Positions 1-4,742 are shown, numbered from the stretch's first letter. The stretch is 5,242 nucleotides of DNA from Patescibacteria group bacterium (GCA_018821685.1 JAHJLO010000060.1:1-5242); one strand, 5' to 3'. The notes: a model not told the origin generated them from the sequence alone. Numbers and translations: made by a program.

Positions 1-90
1 CTTTTTATCAGTATAATCTTTTGCATCCATAGCAGAAATATTTCTATTATCAATTTTGAATGTCTCTTCGTTTTTTGTCTTATTATCCAT
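1..90 (-). CDS. 5' part of a hypothetical gene leaving the window
   Basis: An ATG at 88-90 opens a frame without stops to the left edge (30 codons visible). The peptide begins MDNKTKNEETFKIDNR and is rich in Lys, Asn and Asp, with no recognisable domain or membrane segment. It starts only 4 nt after the stop of the 95-340 gene and has no Shine-Dalgarno site, so translation by coupling or re-initiation in one operon is plausible. Thirty codons of AT-rich sequence are weak evidence of coding; the close spacing to a more convincing gene is the main support. Confidence 0.45.
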   Translation of the reverse strand, partial: MDNKTKNEETFKIDNRNISAMDAKDYTDKK

Positions 91-94
91 AATA

Positions 95-340
95 TTATAT
101 TTCAATATTAGGTAATAAAACTTTCAATGCAAAATTATGAACTAAACCTGTTTCGTTATCAACTACAGCAATCATTGGAATTCTTTGATTACCTCCAATA
201 GTAATATTTTTAGGATCTTTTTGTATATCAGCAAATATTAAACCCTCAACCAAAGTTAGATTCCCTGATAGTTTTGAAGAAGCCTTCTCTTTTAAGGCGT
301 TTAATATTTCTTCTTTATGTTTTATAAAAAAATTTTCCAT
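95..340 (-). CDS. hypothetical protein, 81 aa
   Basis: Function not recognised. From the ATG at 338-340 the protein begins MENFFIKHKEEILNALKEK, a likely amphipathic helix, and ends in a more hydrophobic strand-like part (IPMIAVVDNETGLVHNFALK, then VLLPNIEI). It is likely cytosolic, as there is no signal peptide or membrane segment. An in-frame TTG at 362-364 would add 8 residues, but no ribosome binding site precedes it. I prefer the ATG because a TATAAT box (348-353) sits 7 nt upstream, placing transcription start at the ATG, as in a leaderless mRNA. The gene at 1-90 follows after 4 nt, suggesting an operon. Confidence 0.6.
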   Translation of the reverse strand: MENFFIKHKEEILNALKEKASSKLSGNLTLVEGLIFADIQKDPKNITIGGNQRIPMIAVVDNETGLVHNFALKVLLPNIEI

Positions 341-347
341 GATATTT

Positions 348-353
348 ATTATA
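348..353 (-). promoter_or_regulatory. -10 box of a likely leaderless promoter
   Basis: On the minus strand TATAAT is followed by 7 nt and then the ATG at 340, so a typical start point falls on or next to the start codon. The -35 region at a 17-nt spacer (TAGTTT) is a poor match. The assignment rests on the perfect -10 and its spacing. Confidence 0.4.
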
Positions 354-364
354 ACCCTTTTCAA

Positions 365-480
365 GAACTCAAACTAGTGCTCTAAATAGTGATCAAAGAG
401 CAGGGCTTTCAAAGCTGATATCATAGAGAGACTACATCAAAAATTCTATTCAAAACCTCCAAACCTTGGCTTAATGTAAT
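365..480. other. intergenic stretch without a supported gene
   Basis: It lies between the terminator at 481-505 and the gene at 95-340. On the minus strand there is a weak hairpin (GCTCT/AGAGC, 379-401, 13-nt loop) and a purine-rich GGAGG near 457-461 that has no sensible start codon at the right distance. Nothing here supports a protein gene or a known RNA. Confidence 0.5.
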
Positions 481-505
481 AAAAAAACCCCGACCGAAGT
501 CAGGG
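481..505 (-). terminator. intrinsic terminator with UUCG loop
   Basis: In minus-strand sense CCCTGAC-TTCG-GTCGGGG folds into a 7-bp stem (one G-U pair) capped by an exceptionally stable UUCG tetraloop, followed directly by seven T. It ends the transcript that carries the 636-884 gene and the folded segment at 515-625. Confidence 0.9.
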
Positions 506-514
506 CTTATATGG

Positions 515-625
515 ACTGAAATAAACTTGAGGCGAGGTTCTTGTTCTCCGCTTGCTCTAAAAATTAGAGGAGCCAGAATTACCCTTTTAGGGAACTAAGC
601 AGTTCCACCTTTTGGTTTATTCAGT
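515..625 (-). ncRNA. structured 3' RNA segment, family not recognised
   Basis: Between the stop of the 82-aa gene and its terminator the minus strand folds into a closed multi-branch shape. An outer stem pairs ACTGAATAAAC (615-625) with GTTTATTTCAGT (515-526), with one bulged T. Inside are GGAACT-GCTT-AGTTCC (591-606), CTCTAA-TTT-TTAGAG (555-569), and a CCCT/AGGG hairpin (582-592) that overlaps the first and so could be an alternative. The layout (closing stem, inner hairpins, strong terminator) fits a stable small RNA or a regulatory 3' UTR. It contains AAGGTGGAACTGC, loosely like a T-box antiterminator, but the rest does not fit that family. No covariation data are available. Confidence 0.4.
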
Positions 626-635
626 AGATTGAGGT

Positions 636-884
636 TTAAGGAATATGAACGTCCTCACTTTCATTTTCTTCTTTCGGCATAGGAAATGCTTCTTTAATGA
701 GTGGAAGCACTAGATTGTGAGTAAACTCCATTGCTTCCTCAATGGTGATGCCGACTTCTTTGGCAGAATTGCCAAGTTCTCGCTTGATGTTGTTAGGGTT
801 GAGTGAACTCACTCCCTCCCTACGAATCTTAGCGAGAATATAAAGATACGCGATTTCGTTACGCCGTGCTTCTGTCATAGCCAT
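636..884 (-). CDS. hypothetical protein, 82 aa (TEARRNEIAYLYI type)
   Basis: The ATG at 882-884 is preceded by AGAGG (893-897) at 8 nt, a good ribosome binding site, and by a consensus promoter. The protein is mainly helical: an N-terminal helix (MAMTEARRNEIAYLYILAKI), a middle part with NPNNIKRELGN, a second helix with ITIEEAMEF, and an acidic tail. No catalytic motif, membrane segment or cysteine is visible. The arrangement could suit a small DNA- or protein-binding helical fold, but that is a guess. From memory, proteins starting this way are common in Patescibacteria with no assigned function. It appears to be a single-gene unit with its own leader, folded 3' RNA and terminator. Confidence 0.8.
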   Translation of the reverse strand: MAMTEARRNEIAYLYILAKIRREGVSSLNPNNIKRELGNSAKEVGITIEEAMEFTHNLVLPLIKEAFPMPKEENESEDVHIP

Positions 885-900
885 AATGTAAACCTCTTTG

Positions 901-957
901 CAAAGAACTTTGTCGTAAACCTTACGACTTAGGATAGTTAGAACCTTTTTCTAACTA
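901..957 (-). promoter_or_regulatory. structured 5' leader of the 82-aa gene
   Basis: Transcription from the promoter at 965-993 should begin near 958, giving a leader of about 74 nt. It opens with a perfect 9-bp hairpin TAGTTAGAA-AAAGG-TTCTAACTA (935-957). A 7-bp hairpin GTCGTAA-GGT-TTACGAC (912-928) follows, and a possible small CAAAG/CTTTG stem-loop (901-912) lies just before the ribosome binding site. Two perfect stems in so short a leader suggest RNA-level control or mRNA protection. No known riboswitch is recognised. Confidence 0.5.
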
Positions 958-964
958 CATTAAT

Positions 965-993
965 ATGATACCAATAATAAAGTATTATGTCAA
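965..993 (-). promoter_or_regulatory. consensus sigma70-type promoter for the 82-aa gene
   Basis: In minus-strand sense: -35 TTGACA (988-993), 17-nt spacer, -10 TATCAT (965-970). The left end of the neighbouring insertion sequence begins only about 5 bp upstream of the -35 box, so the insertion left this promoter intact. Confidence 0.8.
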
Positions 994-1005
994 CACCTTG
1001 TAGAG

Positions 1006-1054
1006 TTAACCTTATGGGGTGACAAATATGATAGATTGGGGTGACAAAGGTTAA
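1006..1054 (+). repeat. left-end repeats of the insertion sequence
   Basis: An 8-bp perfect inverted repeat encloses two 12-bp direct repeats TGGGGTGACAAA spaced 22 bp apart, about two helical turns. The second direct repeat overlaps the inner arm of the inverted repeat. This suits binding of two transposase units on one face of the DNA. Confidence 0.7.
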
Positions 1055-1092
1055 TCATCTTAATTTAAAAATCAAAAGCTTTAAATAATAAT

Positions 1093-1710
1093 ATGGCAAA
1101 CAAAAAACAACAACCAGCATATCCTATAAAAATTAGACAAAAGTGGTATTTCTTAGTTGATAAAGCTGGTAAAACAGTTGATGAAATTTGTGATTTGTAT
1201 TTAATCTCAAGAAAAACATATTACAAATGGAGAAAAAAAGACAAAGGATCGAGAATATACATTCCAAAAAAGGAACACCCTCAAACTAAAATCAAAGGAG
1301 AAATAAAAACGTTTATTCATGAACAAAAATTACTAATTAATTATGGACCTAGAAAAATGAACTTATTAGTTAAAAGAAAATTTAATATTGATATTTCAAC
1401 AACAGCGATTTACAGATTTTACAAAAAAAGAGATTTAATTAGAAGACCGCAAAAGAAACTACAATGGTATAAACCATTAAAAGAAGTTGTTATTCCTAAA
1501 GCTCCCGGAGAGGTAGTCCAAATGGATGCTAAATATGTATGGAAAGATAATATCCGTAAGTATCAACGAACTTTTGTAGATATTTATACAGGAATGCAAT
1601 TTGCAACCGTAACAAGCACGATGACAGCAGAAGATACCATCAATGCTTTTCTTGGTGTAAATGGTGGTAAATGGTGTCAGCCACCTTTTTATGATGTAAA
1701 TGGTGTGTAA
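1093..1710 (+). pseudogene. IS481/IS3-like transposase, C-terminally truncated
   Basis: A DDE transposase fragment of 205 aa. Residues 20-50 form a helix-turn-helix (KAGKTVDEICDLYLISRKTYYKWRKK), and a second DNA-binding part precedes the integrase core (residues 84-112, YGPRKMN to AIYRFYKKR). The rve core starts around 130, with the first catalytic Asp at 145 (VVQMDAKY) and the conserved VDIYTGMQFA strand at 162-171. After NAFL (residue 187) homology stops: the last 18 codons come from the adjacent GTAAATGGTG repeats and end at a TAA inside one of them. The second catalytic Asp and the Glu are absent, so the product cannot transpose; full-length relatives are over 300 aa. The ATG at 1093 has no Shine-Dalgarno site. 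Confidence 0.85.
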
Positions 1711-1763
1711 ATGGTGTCAGCCACCTTTTTATGGATGTAAATGGTGTCAGCCACCTTTTTATG
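1657..1763 (+). repeat. short direct-repeat tract that interrupts the transposase
   Basis: GTAAATGGTG occurs five times (starting at 1657, 1667, 1696, 1707 and 1737). Three copies (1667, 1707, 1737) continue with TCAGCCACCTTTTTATG, giving three identical 27-bp units at spacings of 40 and 30 bp. Each long unit can form a small hairpin (GGTG-TCAGC-CACC), with AAAT and TTTT flanks partly extending the stem. The form resembles REP-like palindromic units or IS200/IS605-type hairpin ends, or slippage at such an end. The first copies are translated as the aberrant tail of the transposase. Confidence 0.85.
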
Positions 1764-1947
1764 AAATATTGTGTGCTTCCGCACACTTAATCTGTGTGGA
1801 CACAAATCACTAAATATTTTTTTCATCCTCCGGACTCAAAAATATCTAAGTGTTTGTCGTCCTCGGCTCGCGGTTTTTGTTTCAGTTGGAAACAAAAACA
1901 TCGCTCCGCCTTCACAAATCGCCGAAAAGCAAAACTGTTTGCTTTTC

Positions 1948-2020
1948 TAAAAAACTAAAAAAATTATAAACGCACCACATCTTATAGATGTGGTGCGTTT
2001 ATAATTTTTTTAGTTTTTTA
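1948..2020. terminator. perfect palindrome with 35-bp arms, possible bidirectional terminator
   Basis: The arms 1948-1982 and 1986-2020 are exact complements around a 3-nt TAT loop. The centre is GC-richer (CGCACCACATCT and its complement), and the outer part is A/T runs, so each strand shows a hairpin followed by a T-rich tail (TTTATAATTTTTTT). It lies between the truncated transposase (plus) and the YjzC-like gene (minus), converging from either side, which suits a two-way terminator. The length and perfection exceed what termination needs, so a MITE-like or recent inverted-duplication origin is also possible. Confidence 0.6.
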
Positions 2021-2068
2021 CGCTCTGTGACCCAGTTGCTTGGCTTTCAGAACTTGTTAACAATAAGG

Positions 2069-2074
2069 ATTATA
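2069..2074 (-). promoter_or_regulatory. possible -10 box with no obvious gene
   Basis: TATAAT on the minus strand (context TTTTTGATATAATCC), with only a weak -35 candidate (TATGTT) at 17 nt. A transcript from here would run about 45 nt and then enter the large palindrome. It might be a chance AT-rich match. Confidence 0.25.
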
Positions 2075-2130
2075 TCAAAAATTCAATACAAAACATACAA
2101 TTAGCGATAAATAATTAAAATACCATTTGT

Positions 2131-2177
2131 GGCTACCCTGAATTGGGTAGCCGACAAAACTAATGTTTAGTTTTGTC
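2131..2177 (-). terminator. two consecutive hairpins at the end of the YjzC-like gene
   Basis: In minus-strand order an 11-bp stem (GACAAAACTAA and complement, 2153-2177, 3-nt loop) contains the stop codon of the gene. An 8-bp GC-rich stem GGCTACCC-AATTCA-GGGTAGCC (2131-2152) follows immediately. The tail after the second stem is only moderately T-rich (ACAAATGGTATTTTAATT), so termination may be partial. The stems may also protect the 3' end of the message. Confidence 0.5.
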
Positions 2178-2336
2178 TTTCAGTCGATACGATTGCCCTT
2201 TTTTCGGTGTAGGCGGAAGAGGTTCTCCCGCAACAACAGTACGCTCAACTTTAGTAGGTTTCCCTAATCGGTTGATTATTTCATACTGTCCTGAAATTCG
2301 GACTTTCGTACCAGACTTTAATGTTCCTTTCTTCAT
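2160..2336 (-). CDS. YjzC-like small protein, 58 aa
   Basis: From the ATG at 2334-2336 the protein begins MKKGTLKSGTKVRISGQYEI and contains the block ERTVVAGEPLPPTPKKGQSY near its end. I recognise this as the widespread YjzC-like family of small basic proteins with a G-x-SGQYEI strand and a GExLPPTPKxG turn; its function is unknown to me. The frame can be extended upstream to a TTG at 2436-2438 (34 more residues, with NIGCEYKTAIGTGRECSR). I prefer the internal ATG because family homology starts there and the upstream DNA looks like a folded leader. No clear Shine-Dalgarno precedes the ATG. The gene lies within the inverted-repeat cassette. Confidence 0.7.
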   Translation of the reverse strand: MKKGTLKSGTKVRISGQYEIINRLGKPTKVERTVVAGEPLPPTPKKGQSYRLKDKTKH

Positions 2337-2438
2337 ATTTCTATAAGTTAAGGGGCTAATAATACCGACCTGACGTGAACATTCACGCCCTGTTCCAATA
2401 GCGGTCTTATATTCACAGCCGATATTATTTCCAAACAA
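2337..2438 (-). promoter_or_regulatory. possible structured leader of the YjzC-like gene
   Basis: Nested pairings can be drawn on the minus strand: AATAATA with TATTATT, inside that GACC with GGTC, and inside that the hairpin GCGTGAA-TG-TTCACGT. This fits a folded 5' leader. The same DNA is also an open frame in phase with the gene, so it could instead encode an N-terminal extension with two cysteines. Confidence 0.3.
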
Positions 2439-2495
2439 GGTAGCTACAAATGGTATTTTAAAGAACTTTTTTTATTTGTATAAAGATGCAACAAA

Positions 2496-3218
2496 TTACA
2501 TTTTTATACTTTCCGCTTCTTTCAAAATATCTTCAACTAATTCGTCTCGGTTTATATCCTCTTGTTTGTGATATTTTTTTTCAAGTTTTTTTACGATTTT
2601 CTTGTGCATAGGATAGCCCATAGTTTTTACACCAAAAACTTTTAACCATTTTGGAGAATTTTGTGTAATTTCATTAAAAATCTCAGAAGTATTCCAAATC
2701 AAGAAATTATATTTATCTGCTTTATATTTTGGATACTTATCAAAAATATATTCATAAAAAGCAAAATGTAACAACTCGTGAGCAATCACAACATTTACAT
2801 ATTTCTTTTTTCTGTATTTATAAGGAACTTGAAAAGTCTTATCTTCTAAAAATCTCGGAAACATTCCCCAGATTGTAGGAAATGCTGTGTATTTTCCTTT
2901 TGTCCAGTATTTTTTTTCAAATAATTCATCGGATAACTTAAAAAACTTACTTTCAATCTTTCTCCAATTCTTTTCGTAAATACTTAAATTCTTTTCAGTT
3001 ATTTCTTTTTCTTTTTTGTATTTGTCCTTGATAAATTTTTCCAACTCTTTTTGGTTGGTTATTTTATTATTGTCGTAGTGTTTTTTTAATTGGGGGTATT
3101 TTCTAAAAATAGCCCAATTCAAGTTTTCACCACCATCAAAATTAGCGTCTCTTGTAAACGCCAATAAGGTATCAATATCTTTTTTAACACTAATCTTAAA
3201 TTTTATTTTTGGTTGCAT
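2496..3218 (-). CDS. HELLH-motif zincin metalloprotease-like protein, 240 aa
   Basis: A zinc peptidase signature HELLH lies at residues 147-151 (VVIAHELLHFAF). A glutamate-bearing helix follows at 176-184 (NTSEIFNEI) and could give the third zinc ligand, as in gluzincins. The first about 100 residues are lysine-rich and charged, with likely helices (KELEKFIKDKYKKEKE) and no signal peptide or membrane segment, so a cytosolic protein is expected. The exact family is not recognised. The ATG at 3216-3218 has no Shine-Dalgarno and directly follows the T-tract of the upstream operon's terminator. Read-through could therefore add it to the RiPP operon, where a leader-removing role is conceivable. 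Its base composition is clearly more AT-rich than the maturase gene. A generic household protease is the alternative. Confidence 0.75.
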   Translation of the reverse strand: MQPKIKFKISVKKDIDTLLAFTRDANFDGGENLNWAIFRKYPQLKKHYDNNKITNQKELEKFIKDKYKKEKEITEKNLSIYEKNWRKIESKFFKLSDELFEKKYWTKGKYTAFPTIWGMFPRFLEDKTFQVPYKYRKKKYVNVVIAHELLHFAFYEYIFDKYPKYKADKYNFLIWNTSEIFNEITQNSPKWLKVFGVKTMGYPMHKKIVKKLEKKYHKQEDINRDELVEDILKEAESIKM

Positions 3219-3254
3219 AAAAAATAGGGTAAGTTTTTACTAAACTTACCCTAT
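3219..3254 (-). terminator. intrinsic terminator of the RiPP operon abutting the zincin start
   Basis: A perfect 13-bp stem (ATAGGGTAAGTTT and complement, 3224-3236 / 3242-3254) with a 5-nt loop is followed by a run of T on the minus strand. The last T touches the ATG of the zincin gene. It either ends the maturase transcript or, if incomplete, acts as an attenuator setting zincin expression. Confidence 0.8.
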
Positions 3255-3262
3255 AACTTTAA

Positions 3263-3277
3263 CACTCCTCCGAAGTG
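3263..3277 (-). promoter_or_regulatory. small hairpin between maturase stop and terminator
   Basis: CACTTC-GGA-GGAGTG (6 bp with one G-T pair) follows the maturase stop by 3 nt. It exposes a GGAGG-like sequence but no start codon lies at the right distance. A weak promoter (TTGAAA, 17 nt, TAAAGT) overlaps it and could drive the zincin gene independently. Confidence 0.3.
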
Positions 3278-3280
3278 CTT

Positions 3281-4660
3281 TCAAGTATTTATATTATCGT
3301 ATGTGTCCCAAATCAACCATTCAAGACTTTGTTTGCTGTGAGGACACACTCTGTCGTCTATATCCCAACGACTTCCTGTCCTCAACTCAATGCTTGCAGG
3401 ACAACCTCCTCCACAAAGAGCAATTGCTTCACAATCGTAACACTGCTCCATAAAAAATGGTGAGCGATTTTTCCAGCCGTCATACAAACCACTTTCAAAA
3501 GGGTCGTAATCAGGGTTTTGAGTTAATTCGTCTCCAAAATACTTTCTTGGCTTAACGAAGTCCTGACAAACACCAACTTTTCCATCGGGAGCAATTACAA
3601 TCTGCCCGCCATTAACACCACAATCGCAAAAAATCGGTTTTTTGAAAGCAAATGCCTTTGCTTTTCTCATCATTCGTTCTTCATATATACTTTTTTCACG
3701 AAAAAGTTTGAACGCCCGAATTAGAGATTTTGCAGTTTCTTGGAAATATCTTTCGCCAACATTTATTCTCGGGTTGTAGTGTAAGATGTTAAAACAAATA
3801 CCATCTTGTATCCCAATTTCGTTAACGAAGAAATTCAAAACCTCCTCAAAATTATCAACCACTTCTGGCGACAATGTTGAAGAAAAACCGATTTTAACAC
3901 CGTGTTTTTTCAAGAGATTATAACAACCCTCAACCTTTGCAAAAACATCTGTCGTCCCATTTTGAGGTATACGATAGGCATTATTGATGCGTCTTGGACC
4001 ATCAAGAGATAATCCGACAGTTACGCCATTTTCTGCAAAAAGTTTAGCGAACTCATCATCAACCAAAGTCCCGTTTGTTACAATCGCCACTTCACAATCT
4101 TTTGGGAGTTGCCCTTTTGATTTGAGTTTTTGGCTATGCGAAATAGCTATTTTCACGGCTTCAGGATTTAACATCGGCTCTCCTCCATATAGATGGATTA
4201 TTTTTTGACCACCTGCCGAACCGTGTTTTTTCAGAAGTCTTGCAAAATAATCAATGGACTGCTTTACGCAATCCAAAGACATCTTTTTAGGAATAAACAC
4301 ACCCGAAGTCTCTGGTGTATCCTCAAAACAATAGCGACACTTCAAGTTGCAACCATCGGTTAAAAGAAGATAGAGCATATTTAACTTAACTTCCTTTTTC
4401 ATCTCGTTTCTGAGTGAAAATAATTTATCCAAATCGTTTTCTACATCAGAAACAATCAAAGAATTGTCTTTTAGTAAATCAAAGATGTCGTCTCCGATAA
4501 TTTCACAAAAAGATAATTCGCTCAAAACCGAATTTGATAAATCTTTTAATTTACCACCCACATCTCCATCAAGGAAAAGCAGGTCAAAAGTTAAAGAGTG
4601 AAAAACAGCAACGACATTTCCTTTCTCAAAAAATTTACACCATCTTGATAAACGATACAT
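3281..4660 (-). CDS. radical SAM/SPASM peptide maturase, 459 aa
   Basis: This is a cytosolic iron-sulphur enzyme expected to split S-adenosylmethionine and use the radical to modify the peptide encoded just upstream. The start is the ATG at 4658-4660, preceded by AAGGAG (4667-4672) at 6 nt; a longer frame to 4822 overlaps the precursor gene in another phase and lacks support. Residues 1-95 are an N-terminal domain that may contain a leader-binding (PqqD-like) fold. CNLKCRYC (C104, C108, C111) binds the SAM [4Fe-4S] cluster, and GGEP is at 159-162. The SPASM part has C345, C347, C365, then CX2CX5CX3C (C407, C410, C416, C420) and C439, enough for two auxiliary clusters. This layout is that of thioether-forming maturases (SCIFF/ranthipeptide type) and of sulfatase-maturase relatives; the Cys-rich neighbour favours the former. 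Confidence 0.9.
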   Translation of the reverse strand: MYRLSRWCKFFEKGNVVAVFHSLTFDLLFLDGDVGGKLKDLSNSVLSELSFCEIIGDDIFDLLKDNSLIVSDVENDLDKLFSLRNEMKKEVKLNMLYLLLTDGCNLKCRYCFEDTPETSGVFIPKKMSLDCVKQSIDYFARLLKKHGSAGGQKIIHLYGGEPMLNPEAVKIAISHSQKLKSKGQLPKDCEVAIVTNGTLVDDEFAKLFAENGVTVGLSLDGPRRINNAYRIPQNGTTDVFAKVEGCYNLLKKHGVKIGFSSTLSPEVVDNFEEVLNFFVNEIGIQDGICFNILHYNPRINVGERYFQETAKSLIRAFKLFREKSIYEERMMRKAKAFAFKKPIFCDCGVNGGQIVIAPDGKVGVCQDFVKPRKYFGDELTQNPDYDPFESGLYDGWKNRSPFFMEQCYDCEAIALCGGGCPASIELRTGSRWDIDDRVCPHSKQSLEWLIWDTYDNINT

Positions 4661-4663
4661 AAT

Positions 4664-4672
4664 CCTCTCCTT
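4664..4672 (-). promoter_or_regulatory. strong ribosome binding site that fixes the maturase start
   Basis: AAGGAGAGG on the minus strand, with AAGGAG 6 nt before the ATG at 4660. It is the best Shine-Dalgarno in the window and overrides the longer open frame that begins at 4822. It lies downstream of the attenuator, so each read-through transcript should be translated efficiently. Confidence 0.8.
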
Positions 4673-4681
4673 ATATTTGTG

Positions 4682-4711
4682 AAAAAATAAAGGAGGTCTT
4701 GCTGACCTCCT
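4682..4711 (-). terminator. terminator/attenuator between precursor and maturase
   Basis: An 8-bp stem AGGAGGTC-AGCAA-GACCTCCT (4691-4698 / 4704-4711) is followed by TTATTTTTT on the minus strand. It lies in the 82-nt gap between the two genes. In RiPP operons such a leaky terminator keeps the precursor in excess over the catalytic enzyme, and that role is inferred here. Confidence 0.8.
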
Positions 4712-4742
4712 CGTTTGATGTTTTTTGCGAATTTCTTGGAAA

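Larger units (their letters stand above)
999..1710 (+). mobile_element. remnant of an IS481/IS3-like insertion sequence
   Basis: The left end probably begins at TGTAGAG (999-1005). It contains two exact copies of TGGGGTGACAAA (1015-1026 and 1037-1048, 22-bp period), enclosed by the inverted repeat TTAACCTT/AAGGTTAA (1006-1013 / 1047-1054). Such repeated subterminal boxes are typical transposase binding sites. The right end is missing: no inverted copy of TGGGGTGACAAA lies to the right, and the transposase gene runs into a tract of short repeats at about 1650. The element should therefore be immobile on its own. Confidence 0.65.
1764..2114. other. gene-free, hairpin-dense region
   Basis: No open frame of note is present on either strand. 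Successive inverted repeats fill it: GTGTGC-TTCC-GCACAC (1771-1786); TGTG-TGGA-CACA (1793-1804); an imperfect stem 1808-1821 / 1838-1852; GTTTTTGTTTC with its complement (1873-1883 / 1889-1899); GAAAAGCAAA with its complement (1924-1933 / 1938-1947); then the large palindrome at 1948-2020. GC-rich words of similar type (CATCCTCCGGACTC, GTCCTCGGCTCGCG, ATCGCTCCGCCTTC) lie in or next to these stems. The stretch 2021-2114 holds only a possible minus-strand -10 box. It may be debris of mobile elements or a family of hairpin repeats. Confidence 0.65.
2115..2461 (-). mobile_element. 347-bp cassette with 23-bp terminal inverted repeats carrying a YjzC-like gene
   Basis: The segments 2115-2137 and 2439-2461 are inverted copies of each other over 23 bp with one mismatch (TTAAAATACC then ATTTGTGGCTACC at the left, ATTTGTAGCTACC in the inverted right copy). 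Similarity stops abruptly outside. The ends carry TTAA, which could be target duplications or part of the repeats. The left repeat runs into a separate hairpin (2131-2152). The only gene inside is the small one at 2160-2336; no transposase is present, so any movement would need an enzyme supplied in trans, as for MITEs. The origin as a mobile unit is inferred from the repeats alone. Confidence 0.5.

Noticed and set aside
374..424. 16-residue minus-strand frame upstream of the 81-aa gene, as a leader peptide
   Set aside because: No ribosome binding site, no conserved feature, and length expected by chance.
481..625. T-box riboswitch on the minus strand (AAGGTGGAACTGC)
   Set aside because: The T-box-like word lies about 100 nt from the terminator instead of competing with it, no specifier domain precedes it, and no aminoacyl-tRNA synthetase or amino acid gene follows.
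1657..1763. CRISPR array
   Set aside because: Spacing between the repeats is 3 to 13 bp and irregular, units are direct slippage-like copies, and no cas gene is present.
2336..2438. Zinc-finger extension of the YjzC-like protein
   Set aside because: Only two cysteines 12 residues apart, TTG start without ribosome site; kept as a folded leader candidate instead.
3275..3463. Plus-strand frame of 62 codons
   Set aside because: Antisense to the conserved SPASM end of the maturase; no promoter, ribosome site or protein-like pattern.
3984..4208. Plus-strand frame of 74 codons
   Set aside because: Antisense to the maturase core; a shadow of its codon usage.
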